DNA of 13,630 nucleotides, from the NCBI GenBank assembly GCA_016939345.1, contig JAFGHG010000143.1:1-13630 (forward strand), written 5' to 3'. The DNA is from Candidatus Omnitrophota bacterium (lineage in GTDB: Bacteria; Omnitrophota; Gorgyraeia; Duberdicusellales; 4484-171). The position numbers and the translations under genes were made by a program. The notes below the pieces were generated by a model, which worked only from the letters and a program-made list of their open reading frames with translations, did not search any database and was not told the DNA's origin. Of this stretch, positions 1-6,704 are shown piece by piece (the stretch's first letter is position 1; every line of letters starts with the position of its first letter).

Positions 1-1091
1 ATAAAAGTTATTGTTAGCACCCAGGCAAGCATTATCCCGATAGATACAAATACCCCGAAAGTCTGGACCGGCGGTATCGGTGAAAAAGATAAAGAAAAAA
101 AACCTACTGCAGAAGTCAAAGAAGTAAAAAGCATAGGAGTGAAAAGCTCTTGCATAACATGCAATATAGCAGTTTTCTTATCTTTAAATCTGCGGTATTT
201 ATCAAAAAACTCGCTTAGGATATGTACTGAGTCAAGAACAGCTATCGGCATAAGGAATATGGGTATCATAGAGCTCATAATGTGCACCGGAAAGCCTAAT
301 CCTATCAGAAGCCCCATTGTCATAATAATCGTGGCTACAGCCAGTAGCATCGGAGGGATTATCATCTTAACCTTTCTGAAAAACCAAAGCATTAAAAGAA
401 AAATTATCAATCCGGCCAAAGGAGCTGATACAGCCATCTGTTTAAACATTTCAAAACCAAAAGTATCCTCAGCTACAGGCAAGCCGGTAATATAATATTT
501 TTCAGAATCGTTGCTGTTCTGGCTGGCGATTATTTTTCTTATTTCCCGGGAAATGCGGTAACTCATATTCTTTTTCTCGATGGGAATGTATAAGCACAAA
601 GCTTTCCCGTCTTCAGAAACCATTGAACCCCTGAACATGGGATTATCCAAAGCTTCATCTCTGATAGTTTCTGCCTGCTCTTGAGTCTTGATCGGCTCCT
701 TCATGAGCCATTCAAAAAGCACTACCCCCGGACCTGCCTGGCGTATATTATCTTTGGTGGATGGAGCGATTATTTCTCTGGAAATAACGCCGTTGATAGT
801 TTTTATCTGCTCTGTAATGGAAAAAATACGATTAAGGGTCTGGGGGGTAAATACGCCGTTTTTATCTTGCTCATTAACAATTCCCAGAACAATAAAATCG
901 TATAAAGCAAATTCTTTTTTTGTTTGATCATGGAAAATACGGACGAATTCTTTTTCCGAAAGCATGTTTTCGGGATCTGTATCGATTTTTATCCTGGGAA
1001 ACTGCAAAAGGCCTATAAAAGCTAAAAAAGCAGTAATAAAAAATATTGTTTTAGGTTTTTCAACTGATAAATGAATAAGTTTTCTAAACAT
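1..1091 (-). CDS. RND/MMPL-family transporter, N-terminal part (cut by window edge)
   Basis: The first 363 residues of a membrane exporter of the RND superfamily; the rest lies beyond base 1. A short cytoplasmic N-terminus leads into a membrane helix at about residues 15-31. The following segment PRIKIDTDPENML is typical of the MMPL/HAE3 branch, with a conserved Asp-Thr-Asp-Pro-Glu just after the first helix. A long extracytoplasmic loop runs to about residue 215, then come helices at about 221-238, 243-264, 268-290 and 320-338. The loop-helix stretch IAVLDSVHILSEF resembles the conserved 'D..H' region of this family. The start is ATG at 1091 with an AGGAGG Shine-Dalgarno at 1096-1102. Substrate cannot be told; HAE3 members move lipids or hydrophobic compounds. 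It follows the oxidative-stress genes after a gap of about 200 bases, so co-transcription is uncertain. Confidence 0.85.
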   Translation of the reverse strand, partial: MFRKLIHLSVEKPKTIFFITAFLAFIGLLQFPRIKIDTDPENMLSEKEFVRIFHDQTKKEFALYDFIVLGIVNEQDKNGVFTPQTLNRIFSITEQIKTINGVISREIIAPSTKDNIRQAGPGVVLFEWLMKEPIKTQEQAETIRDEALDNPMFRGSMVSEDGKALCLYIPIEKKNMSYRISREIRKIIASQNSNDSEKYYITGLPVAEDTFGFEMFKQMAVSAPLAGLIIFLLMLWFFRKVKMIIPPMLLAVATIIMTMGLLIGLGFPVHIMSSMIPIFLMPIAVLDSVHILSEFFDKYRRFKDKKTAILHVMQELFTPMLFTSLTSAVGFFSLSFSPIPPVQTFGVFVSIGIMLAWVLTITF

Positions 1092-1299
1092 CCTATCCTC
1101 CTGCCGGTTATTCTCCGCAGATTTTAAAATGGGTTATGATCTTTAAAGAATCGCTGTTGGAAAGCGAATATAAATTATTTTTCCCGGGCTTACGAACTTT
1201 AAATATTGTTTTGCTTTTTAAATTTTTTTCTTGTTTAGGCTTTACCGGGCGGCATCAGAAAGCCGATGGCTAAAAACGAGGAGCAGTCTAAGTTGTTTT
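1092..1299. other. Intergenic region between disulfide reductase and RND transporter
   Basis: About 200 AT-rich bases. It holds a possible 22-codon ORF overlapping the end of the reductase gene and the Shine-Dalgarno of the transporter gene. The 8-base palindrome CTTTAAAG lies near 1142-1149. I see no hairpin followed by a T-run on the minus strand that would make a convincing intrinsic terminator, and no clear -35/-10 pair. Confidence 0.4.
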
Positions 1300-1303
1300 T
1301 CAT
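1235..1303 (-). CDS. Possible 22-residue small ORF overlapping the end of the reductase gene
   Basis: The ATG overlaps the TGA stop of the disulfide reductase gene in an ATGA arrangement, the usual geometry of translational coupling. An AGGA sits seven bases upstream inside the reductase gene. The peptide has one Cys, a short hydrophobic stretch (FLAIGFLM) and ends PPGKA. I recognise no family. It could be a real coupled micro-protein, a remnant of a longer membrane protein, or chance, since an ATGA at a stop codon gives a free start. Confidence 0.2.
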   Translation of the reverse strand: MKNNLDCSSFLAIGFLMPPGKA

Positions 1304-2205
1304 TCCTTTATCCTGCTTAGATATTTAAAAACGGACAGCGCTGCCTTTGAACCTTCTCCGGCGGCTATTATTATCTGTTTTTCTACAACATTAGTGACAT
1401 CACCAGCAGCATAAACCCCTTCTGCGTTAGTTTTGTTCTCGCAATCCACTATGATCTCGTTTTTTTCGTTTTTGGCTATATCTCTGGTGAATTCTGAGTT
1501 TGGTATCAAACCTATCTCAACAAATACACCCTGGACTTTAATCTCTTCTTCTTTATCATTTCGCCTTATCTTTATCCCTGAAACGAACCTATCGCCGCTT
1601 ATCCCAAGAATACTGCTGCTGTTTAAGACTGTGACTTTTTCGTGACTACTGACCTTATCCATTAACACTTGATCACCATGCAAGCCTAAAGAATCATTGA
1701 CGATGAATATCTTATTTGCTATCTTGAGCAGGCCCAGGGCAGCGTCAAGTGCAGAATTTCCTCCTCCGATAATAACTACATCTTTGCCGGAAAACAAAGG
1801 TCCATCACAGGTAGCACAATAGGTAAGGCCCTTGTTTTTAAATTCTTTTTCTCCCGGCACATTTAGTTCTCTTGACCTCTTGCCGGAGGCAATTATACAG
1901 GTTTTAGCCTGATAAGTACCTTTGTCAGTTTTGATATTGATTATATTATTTTGGGGGGATAATTCTTTGACGCTTTCAGACTCTCTTAAGGCAATTTTAT
2001 AATGATCCAGGTGTTCCTGGAATTTATCGGCCAGTTCAGGACCGGTTATAAACTGATAACCGGTGTAATTTTCTACATCCCAGCTTAAAGCTGCCTGTCC
2101 GCCCACATCTTCGCTGATAACTAAAAAATCTATCTTCTTCCTGGCAGCATATATGCTGGCTGTAATTCCGGCAGGCCCGGCACCGACAATGATTAAATCA
2201 TACAT
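1300..2205 (-). CDS. trxB: AhpF-like / thioredoxin-reductase-like FAD disulfide reductase
   Basis: A 301-residue flavoprotein of the thioredoxin reductase fold, passing electrons from a pyridine nucleotide through FAD to an active-site disulfide. Seen: FAD dinucleotide motif GAGPAG at residues 8-13, redox pair C130-A-T-C133, a second nucleotide motif GGGNSA at 147-152, and the C-terminal FAD motif GVYAAGDVT at 263-271. The usual NADPH-binding HRR...R of TrxB is absent; this stretch reads VNDSLGLHGDQVL, which with VFVEIGLIPN and KQIIIAAGEG matches the C-terminal half of AhpF. I therefore infer NADH preference and a role like the reductase half of AhpF. It lacks AhpF's N-terminal double thioredoxin fold; the adjacent glutaredoxin gene, ending six bases upstream, may supply that function in trans. 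No good Shine-Dalgarno precedes the ATG, so translation is probably coupled. Confidence 0.9.
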   Translation of the reverse strand: MYDLIIVGAGPAGITASIYAARKKIDFLVISEDVGGQAALSWDVENYTGYQFITGPELADKFQEHLDHYKIALRESESVKELSPQNNIINIKTDKGTYQAKTCIIASGKRSRELNVPGEKEFKNKGLTYCATCDGPLFSGKDVVIIGGGNSALDAALGLLKIANKIFIVNDSLGLHGDQVLMDKVSSHEKVTVLNSSSILGISGDRFVSGIKIRRNDKEEEIKVQGVFVEIGLIPNSEFTRDIAKNEKNEIIVDCENKTNAEGVYAAGDVTNVVEKQIIIAAGEGSKAALSVFKYLSRIKE

Positions 2206-2211
2206 ACATTT

Positions 2212-2445
2212 TCAAGTCAGGCCCAAAAGCTTTTTTATTTTTTCCTTATCAAATCCTACTACTATCTCCCCATTGATATCAATAACAGGCACCCCCATTT
2301 GGCCTGATTTATTGATCATCTCTTGTGCTTTATCCTGGTCAGCAGAAACATCGAAATTCTCAAAGCTTATATTATTCTGCTTTAAAAAGTCCTTGGTCTT
2401 AATGCAATAAGGACAACCAGGAGTGCTGTATAATTTAACACTCAT
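2212..2445 (-). CDS. Glutaredoxin-like protein (CPYC)
   Basis: A 77-residue thioredoxin-fold protein: strand VKLYSTPG, active site C11-P-Y-C14 at the start of the first helix, and the cis-proline loop GVPV at residues 51-54. Length and the closing helix (KEKIKKLLG) fit the short NrdH/YruB-type glutaredoxins common in anaerobes. It sits between a ferritin-like gene (9-base gap) and the AhpF-like reductase gene (6-base gap). Known for the family: in Clostridium pasteurianum a glutaredoxin-like protein and an AhpF-like flavoprotein act as a pair that reduces a peroxiredoxin. Inference: the same pairing here. No peroxiredoxin is in the window. Confidence 0.9.
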   Translation of the reverse strand: MSVKLYSTPGCPYCIKTKDFLKQNNISFENFDVSADQDKAQEMINKSGQMGVPVIDINGEIVVGFDKEKIKKLLGLT

Positions 2446-2454
2446 AATATCCTC

Positions 2455-2937
2455 CTACGCCTTTATGGCATTCTTTAATTCCACAAGATCAGCCAAGTGA
2501 TTCTTTTCCTCAGCGATAATTCTGTCGAGCACGGGATGCTTAGAAAGAATTACATAATCTTTTAGGGCCATATAGGTGATTATAGACTCTTTCTCTATAT
2601 GGATGGCAAATTCGATAGCCTCCAGATCAGTCTTAAACCCCTGGCTGGCTTTTTTCTTGGCCAAATCTGAAGTAATTATGTATTCATCAGCTATAGCCCG
2701 CAGATAAGCCTGATACTCGCCAGGATTGAATTCCTGAACAATATATTCACCGGTCTTATCAAGCATATCTTTAAAGGTTTTACTATGGGCTGTCTCCTGT
2801 TCTTTTAAATATTTCCACACCGCTCTTACTTTTTGGTCAGCAGCCTTATTTTCAAGGGCCTCATAAAGCTTTTCACCGTTATTCTCTACTTCTATGGCTA
2901 TTTTTACTATTTCCTGCGGATTAAAATCTTTGCCCAT
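2455..2937 (-). CDS. Ferritin-like diiron protein (rubrerythrin-type domain without rubredoxin)
   Basis: A 160-residue all-helical protein. The four ligand-bearing helices of the ferritin-like superfamily can be seen: EVENNGEKLY (Glu near 16-18), EQETAH (E48 and H51), HIEKESIITY (Glu 115/117) and AEEKNHL (Glu 143/144 and H147). The two ExxH-type pairs plus two isolated glutamates are the pattern of a carboxylate-bridged diiron site. There is no C-terminal CxxC rubredoxin domain, unlike the rubrerythrin gene nearby, so any electron donor must be separate. Likely role is peroxide reduction or iron handling. It lies between the superoxide reductase and glutaredoxin genes and has an AGGAGAGG Shine-Dalgarno. 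Confidence 0.85.
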   Translation of the reverse strand: MGKDFNPQEIVKIAIEVENNGEKLYEALENKAADQKVRAVWKYLKEQETAHSKTFKDMLDKTGEYIVQEFNPGEYQAYLRAIADEYIITSDLAKKKASQGFKTDLEAIEFAIHIEKESIITYMALKDYVILSKHPVLDRIIAEEKNHLADLVELKNAIKA

Positions 2938-2957
2938 GGCATACCTCTCCTGTTAAA

Positions 2958-3401
2958 TTAAATTTCTGCTTCGGCTATCCATCTGCCGTGAAGATTGCAT
3001 GATTCAATAGCTGTCAACCTGCCGCTTGTAGGTTTGAGATGAAGAGCAGCTGCCGGGTTAAGTTTATCGGGAGTAAGATAAACTCTTGAAATATACTTCT
3101 TGTCGATGTAAAAATCAATGTATTGAATAAAATGATCGGATTGCATAGGGTGCTGGATTCCTCCGATTTTAACATGGGCATCGATGCAGCCTTCGGGAAT
3201 AAGGCCGCACTTTCGTACGATCGTTATTGCCGGAGTATGTTTTTTTTCAAAATCAGTAGGCTTGGCAGGCTCTTTTACAGCCACTACGGCGTCTGGTTTC
3301 TTTTCAAAAGATTTAGCCGGTGCTCCGCAAACCGGACACTTCTCGGGTGCTACGCCAATAAGAGCGATATGACCACATACTTTGCAAACTAAACCTTCCA
3401 T
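2958..3401 (-). CDS. Superoxide reductase with N-terminal rubredoxin-like metal site
   Basis: A 147-residue two-domain protein. Residues 1-30 carry C6-x2-C9-x12-C22-x2-C25, a short rubredoxin/zinc-ribbon knuckle of the kind seen at the C-terminus of rubrerythrins. A Lys/Pro/Val linker follows (about 33-50). Residues 51-147 are the superoxide reductase (neelaredoxin/desulfoferrodoxin) domain, with all five expected ligands of the square-pyramidal Fe site: H55 (KKHTP), H84 and H90 (QHPMQSDH), C135 and H138 (CNLHG). The catalytic lysine position is filled (K54). The residue before it, often Glu in this family, is Lys (K53). Reaction: one-electron reduction of superoxide to H2O2, with electrons from rubredoxin. 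It heads the transcript segment that continues into the ferritin-like, glutaredoxin and reductase genes. The N-terminal site differs from the CxxC...CC desulforedoxin centre of classical two-iron superoxide reductases. Confidence 0.92.
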   Translation of the reverse strand: MEGLVCKVCGHIALIGVAPEKCPVCGAPAKSFEKKPDAVVAVKEPAKPTDFEKKHTPAITIVRKCGLIPEGCIDAHVKIGGIQHPMQSDHFIQYIDFYIDKKYISRVYLTPDKLNPAAALHLKPTSGRLTAIESCNLHGRWIAEAEI

Positions 3402-3529
3402 GATTACCTCCAGTTTAAAATTTTTAATTGGTTAAAACTGGCTACAAATGGTCAAATCAAAAATTTGTTACCGATAAAGTTAACCGACAGTAACTAATAG
3501 CAGCTAATATTAACCATTAGTAACTTTTT
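3402..3529 (-). promoter_or_regulatory. Regulatory region upstream of the superoxide reductase gene
   Basis: This 128-base gap between rubrerythrin and superoxide reductase is rich in repeats. (a) TTAACCnnnAGTAACT (plus-strand reading) occurs at 3480-3495 and 3510-3525, 13 of 16 bases alike and exactly 30 bases apart. (b) TTACCGATAAAGTT at 3468-3481 recurs in front of two other units. (c) CTAATATTAACCATTAG at 3501-3520 region forms a loose dyad. (d) A 7-base inverted repeat, 3410-3416 with 3435-3441, would fold the mRNA leader so that its stem includes the first two bases of the GGAGG. I infer an operator cluster and an internal promoter, but no convincing -35/-10 pair stands out. Confidence 0.5.
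3468..3481 (-). promoter_or_regulatory. Candidate operator, AACTTTATCGGTAA (copy 1)
   Basis: Read on the minus strand this is AACTTTATCGGTAA, 67 bases upstream of the superoxide reductase ATG. Thirteen of 14 bases match the copy 67 bases upstream of the rubredoxin ATG, and the core TATCGGTAA matches a third copy upstream of the mini-desulforedoxin gene. A relative, TGTCGGTTAAC, lies directly beside it. Binding protein unknown; the Rrf2-type regulator of this cluster is the obvious candidate by location only. Confidence 0.45.
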
Positions 3530-4084
3530 CTAATATGTTTCCACAAACACTTCAAAATGCGCTTTTGGATGTGCGCAGGCCGGGCAGACATCAGGAGCTT
3601 CTTCGCCCTCATGTATATACCCGCAATTATTGCATTTCCATTTTACCGGTACATCCTTTTTAAAGACTTTTCCATCCTCGATATTCTTCAGAAGTTTCTT
3701 ATACCTGGTCTCATGAGCTTTTTCTGCTTTAGCTATCTCCAGAAATGTATTTGCTATCTCAGTAAAACCTTCTTCCTCGGCTGTTTTGGCAAATGAAGGA
3801 TACATTTCTGTCCACTCATAATTTTCTCCGGCCGCAGCCTCTTTAAGATTGGCCATCGTGTTCCCTATGCCATTTAAATACTTGAACTCCCTCTTGGCAT
3901 GCTCTTTCTCATTATCCGCAGTTTCTTCAAAAATCTTAGCTATCTGGACATAGCCTTCTTTTTTGGCCACGCTAGAGAAATAAGAATACTTATTTCTGGC
4001 CTTTGATTCTCCGGCAAAGGCCTCCCACAGATTTTTTTCTGTCTGTGTGCCCTTTAATGTCTGTGTACTTTTTAAATCAGGCAT
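3530..4084 (-). CDS. rbr: Rubrerythrin
   Basis: A 184-residue classical rubrerythrin: N-terminal four-helix diiron domain plus C-terminal rubredoxin domain. Diiron-region motifs are FAGESKARNKY (E26), the EKEHAKR helix (E59-H62), GENYEW (near E87-E90) and FLEIAKAEKAHETRY (E116, E121, H124). The Rd domain has C151-x2-C154 and C167-x2-C170, with the spacing typical of rubrerythrins. Known role: NAD(P)H-dependent reduction of H2O2 to water in the anaerobe cytoplasm, with electrons entering through rubredoxin. It lies 41 bases after the flavodiiron gene with its own GGAGG six bases before the ATG, so co-transcription with rubredoxin and the flavodiiron protein is likely. Length and motifs are complete. 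Confidence 0.96.
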   Translation of the reverse strand: MPDLKSTQTLKGTQTEKNLWEAFAGESKARNKYSYFSSVAKKEGYVQIAKIFEETADNEKEHAKREFKYLNGIGNTMANLKEAAAGENYEWTEMYPSFAKTAEEEGFTEIANTFLEIAKAEKAHETRYKKLLKNIEDGKVFKKDVPVKWKCNNCGYIHEGEEAPDVCPACAHPKAHFEVFVETY

Positions 4085-4125
4085 TTCTCTCCTCCTTGAT
4101 TTTTAGACTAATCCTGATGCAGGGA

Positions 4126-5304
4126 CTAAGCCTTGGGGTTGGATCTTAACTGTGCTTTTATTTTATCTTTTATGGCCGAAAAAGTATCTTTATCAGGGAT
4201 ATACTTGACCTTGATATTTTCCAGGGTACTGAATCCGCATCCTTTTAATACTTCTTCAATCTGTACTATGCTCTGGCCTCCCCAGCCGTAGGAGCCGAAA
4301 GCCAGGCCTATTCTTTTTTTAGGAGCCAGGCCTTTCATGTAAGTCAAAAAAGCAGCTACGGTAGGAAGCATATTGTTATTCAATGTAGGCGAACCTACGC
4401 AGATATATTTTGCTGAAAGCAACTCAGCCATGATATCCGATATGTGGTTAGTCTGCAAGTTAAAAAAATTAACCTGTAAGTCCAAAGAATCAAAGGCTTC
4501 TCCGATAACCCCGGATATTTTTTCTGTAGAATGCCACATGCTATCATAGACGATCATCGCTTTCTCATCGGTCTGGTTATCCGCCCAATTTTTGTATAAA
4601 CCTACAATCTCTTTAAGGTGTGAACGCCAGATTATTCCATGACTGGGCGCTATCAAGTCTATATCCAGGCCAGAAAGGTCAGCCAAGGCTTTTTTTACTT
4701 GGTTAGCATAAGGTAAAACTATATTTGCATAATATTTAGCTGCTTCTGACCTTGCGATATCAAAACCAACCTCATCGTCAAACCTCTGCGATGATGCTAT
4801 ATGCTGGCCAAAGGCATCATTAGAAAAAAGAAGTTTATCTTGCCGGACATAAGTTACCATAGAGTCAGGCCAATGGACCATCGGCGTAAGCACAAATTCA
4901 AATTCGCGCGTTCCGGTATTTAACTTATCTAGGGTATTTACTATCTGAAAGTTAAAATCCTGTTTAAAATGGGCTTTAAGGCCTTTTTCTCCGTTTGGTG
5001 AAGTAACCACCTTGGCATTTTTAGCTATTTTTAATATCTTTGGCAAAGAGCCTGAATGATCCATCTCAACGTGATTAGAGATTATATATTCAATACGCGC
5101 CGGATCGACCACAGTCTTTATTCTCTCAAGCATCTCTTCAAAAAGATAATGTTTAACTGTATCCACAAGGGTTATTTTTTCGTCTATTATCAGATAAGCG
5201 TTGTAGGTGCTTCCCTTTTGAGTGAGATAACCATGAAAGTTCCTTAGATTCCAGTCTATAGCACCGACCCAATAAATACCTTTTTTTATTTCCCTGGCTC
5301 TCAT
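4126..5304 (-). CDS. fprA: Flavodiiron protein (rubredoxin:oxygen oxidoreductase, FprA type)
   Basis: A 392-residue two-domain enzyme. The N-terminal metallo-beta-lactamase-like domain keeps every diiron ligand: H78-x-E80-x-D82-H83 (NHVEMDH), H144 (VHWPDS), D163 (SNDAFGQH) and H222 (PSHGIIWR). The C-terminal flavodoxin domain starts near residue 250 (MIVYDSMWHSTEK, the FMN phosphate loop) and includes GSPTLNNNMLP and GSYGWGG. Known role: four-electron reduction of O2 to water, and in some members NO reduction, with rubredoxin as donor. I start at ATG 5304, not the upstream TTG at 5310: AAGGA lies six bases before the ATG, and this ATG overlaps the TGA of the split-barrel gene as ATGA, showing translational coupling. 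A rubredoxin gene sits two genes upstream. There is no C-terminal rubredoxin or flavin-reductase fusion, so the separate rubredoxin and reductase fit as its donors. Confidence 0.96.
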   Translation of the reverse strand: MRAREIKKGIYWVGAIDWNLRNFHGYLTQKGSTYNAYLIIDEKITLVDTVKHYLFEEMLERIKTVVDPARIEYIISNHVEMDHSGSLPKILKIAKNAKVVTSPNGEKGLKAHFKQDFNFQIVNTLDKLNTGTREFEFVLTPMVHWPDSMVTYVRQDKLLFSNDAFGQHIASSQRFDDEVGFDIARSEAAKYYANIVLPYANQVKKALADLSGLDIDLIAPSHGIIWRSHLKEIVGLYKNWADNQTDEKAMIVYDSMWHSTEKISGVIGEAFDSLDLQVNFFNLQTNHISDIMAELLSAKYICVGSPTLNNNMLPTVAAFLTYMKGLAPKKRIGLAFGSYGWGGQSIVQIEEVLKGCGFSTLENIKVKYIPDKDTFSAIKDKIKAQLRSNPKA

Positions 5305-5774
5305 AGGCAATCCTTTTCAAATTTGGGAGGTGATAAATCAACAACCTTATCAACGGATACCTCTATGAGATATTTAGGCATTGCAGGCAATTCAGCTTCG
5401 AAGTGAGCCCGGGATTTCAAATCTGACTTGACACTGCTTATAAGGCGAGCGCTTATTCTCTGGACTATCTTTTTTTCACGCTCGCTGATGATTTCATCAT
5501 TTACCTCAGACCGCGGGATTATCCTTGCCTTGCCCTGGATGGTATAACCTTTAAACTCCTTTTCAGATAACGCCGTAACGCTTATCCTGGGGTCATTCTT
5601 CAGATTTTCATATGTCCGGTTACAGTATAGGTCAAACAAAAGTAAATCCCCGTCAGGTTTAACTCCTACGACCTCCTTTATGGCGCAGTGAATATTACCT
5701 TGTTTGTCAATAGTTGATGCAATGGCTATATTTTGTCTTTTAAAAAAATCAGCGATTTCTGGATTAAGGCTCAT
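5301..5774 (-). CDS. FMN-binding split-barrel protein (pyridoxamine-phosphate-oxidase-like)
   Basis: A 157-residue protein of the pyridoxamine 5'-phosphate oxidase-like fold. It begins with the usual pattern of a helix (NPEIADFFKRQ), a first strand (IAIASTIDKQGNIHCA) and then DLLLFDLYCNRTYENLKNDPRISVTAL, the phosphate-contacting region of FMN-binding members. It ends in a second strand set (YLIEVSVDKVVDLSPP). The true substrate cannot be read from sequence; members act as flavin reductases, flavoredoxins or heme/F420-linked enzymes. It starts seven bases after the rubredoxin stop with only a weak Shine-Dalgarno, and its TGA overlaps the flavodiiron ATG. That tight packing suggests it serves the same electron-transfer chain, perhaps as a flavoredoxin-like carrier. 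Confidence 0.82.
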   Translation of the reverse strand: MSLNPEIADFFKRQNIAIASTIDKQGNIHCAIKEVVGVKPDGDLLLFDLYCNRTYENLKNDPRISVTALSEKEFKGYTIQGKARIIPRSEVNDEIISEREKKIVQRISARLISSVKSDLKSRAHFEAELPAMPKYLIEVSVDKVVDLSPPKFEKDCL

Positions 5775-5781
5775 ACTCTAC

Positions 5782-5919
5782 TTATTCTACTGGTTGAAAC
5801 TGATCCTTGCCCACCCCGCATTCAGGACAAACCCAATCATCAGGCAGATCGTCAAAGGCTACATTATTGTTTTCAGCAGGATCATAAATATAACCGCAGA
5901 CCAGACACTCGTATTTCAT
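5782..5919 (-). CDS. Rubredoxin
   Basis: A 45-residue rubredoxin. It shows the full family pattern: C5-x2-C8-G-Y-I-Y at the N-terminus, the aromatic/acidic middle FDDLPDDWVC, and C31-P-E-C34-G at the second knuckle. Size is slightly below the usual 52-54 residues, mainly from a short C-terminus (KDQFQPVE). The ATG has a strong AAAAGGAGG Shine-Dalgarno nine bases ahead. It shuttles single electrons in the cytoplasm. Downstream partners in the same operon are the flavodiiron protein and rubrerythrin; the flavoreductase encoded just upstream is the likely donor. Confidence 0.97.
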   Translation of the reverse strand: MKYECLVCGYIYDPAENNNVAFDDLPDDWVCPECGVGKDQFQPVE

Positions 5920-5981
5920 AACTAAACCTCCTTTTCTTCTTCCTTTTACCCAATTTAAATACTGTATTCTATTTTCTTAAC

Positions 5982-6704
5982 TTAATAACCGATAAAGTTC
6001 TCGGTGCAAACATTTTTGTTTTTGCAGCCAATATCATAACAAATATTCTTCATGTCTTCAACCATTGCCGGAGGGCCAAAAATAAAGAATTTCCTCTGGC
6101 AAAAATCACTTATGAATTCAGTAAGCAAGTCCTTGTTTATAAATCCTTTATGCAAATCTATATTCTGGCTTTTTTTATCAGATACCAAAAAGGTTACTTT
6201 TATATTAGAAGATTGGCTGCTCCAGGCGTCCAGTTCCTTTTTAAAAGCGATATCTTCGTCGCTGCGGTTCGAATAAATAAGGCGTATATCGTTTTTAAGG
6301 GAATTGAGCGCAACATGCTCTATTATTGATATAACCGGGGTTATGCCTATGCCCCCGGCCAAAAAGCAAAGCTTAGGCATTGAAGGCTCAAAAATACAGC
6401 TGCCCATAGGCGCTTTGATGGATACTTTGTCTCCTTTTCGCAGGAGAAGCAATCTTTTTGAGAAAGAGCTGTCAGATATGCGTTTGGTTACTTCTATGTA
6501 TTGCCTCTCCGGGGCTGATGAAAACGAAAGATATTTGTTGAGAGAACGGTTCTTTATATGTTCGTCATCAAAAAAAATCTGGAGAAACTGGCCTGGTAAA
6601 AAATCAATTCTCTTTTCCGGTCTAAACCTGAAACTGGAAACCGATCCAGTTCTTTCAATCTTTTCTATGAACTCAACTTTCAATTTCTGTACATCTATGG
6701 TCAT
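5982..6704 (-). CDS. NAD(P)H-dependent flavoreductase of the ferredoxin-NADP reductase family (probable rubredoxin reductase)
   Basis: A 240-residue FAD/NAD(P)H oxidoreductase. The N-terminal beta-barrel FAD domain contains FLPGQFLQIFF and the K-Y-L-S-F-S-S flavin motif near residues 57-63, corresponding to RxYSxxS. The nucleotide-binding domain has FLAGGIGITPVISII (GGIGITP about 117-123), IYSNRSDEDIAF and the C-terminal FGPPAMVEDM. It ends in CTENFIGY. There is no fused 2Fe-2S domain, so the acceptor must be a separate protein. The two adjacent small FeS4-type proteins, the mini-desulforedoxin upstream and rubredoxin downstream, are natural partners (inference). I chose ATG 6704 over the TTG at 6716: the preceding small gene stops with TGA sharing its A with this ATG (TGATG), and a GGGAG lies 12 bases ahead. 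Confidence 0.88.
   Translation of the reverse strand: MTIDVQKLKVEFIEKIERTGSVSSFRFRPEKRIDFLPGQFLQIFFDDEHIKNRSLNKYLSFSSAPERQYIEVTKRISDSSFSKRLLLLRKGDKVSIKAPMGSCIFEPSMPKLCFLAGGIGITPVISIIEHVALNSLKNDIRLIYSNRSDEDIAFKKELDAWSSQSSNIKVTFLVSDKKSQNIDLHKGFINKDLLTEFISDFCQRKFFIFGPPAMVEDMKNICYDIGCKNKNVCTENFIGY
5986..5999 (-). promoter_or_regulatory. Candidate operator, AACTTTATCGGTTA (copy 2)
   Basis: The minus strand reads AACTTTATCGGTTA, 67 bases upstream of the rubredoxin ATG. It matches 13 of 14 bases of the copy upstream of superoxide reductase, at the same distance from the start codon. It overlaps the last codons of the flavoreductase gene (Phe-Ile-Gly-Tyr-stop), so part of its conservation could be coding constraint. 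The 62-base gap that follows also contains the small palindrome AATACAGTATT (minus) and a TAGAAT that might serve as a -10 box. Confidence 0.4.

Noticed and set aside
139..495. Plus-strand ORFs of 60-146 codons throughout the window
   Set aside because: All lie antisense to genes with clear family motifs, lack Shine-Dalgarno sites and encode unbalanced compositions; they are shadows.
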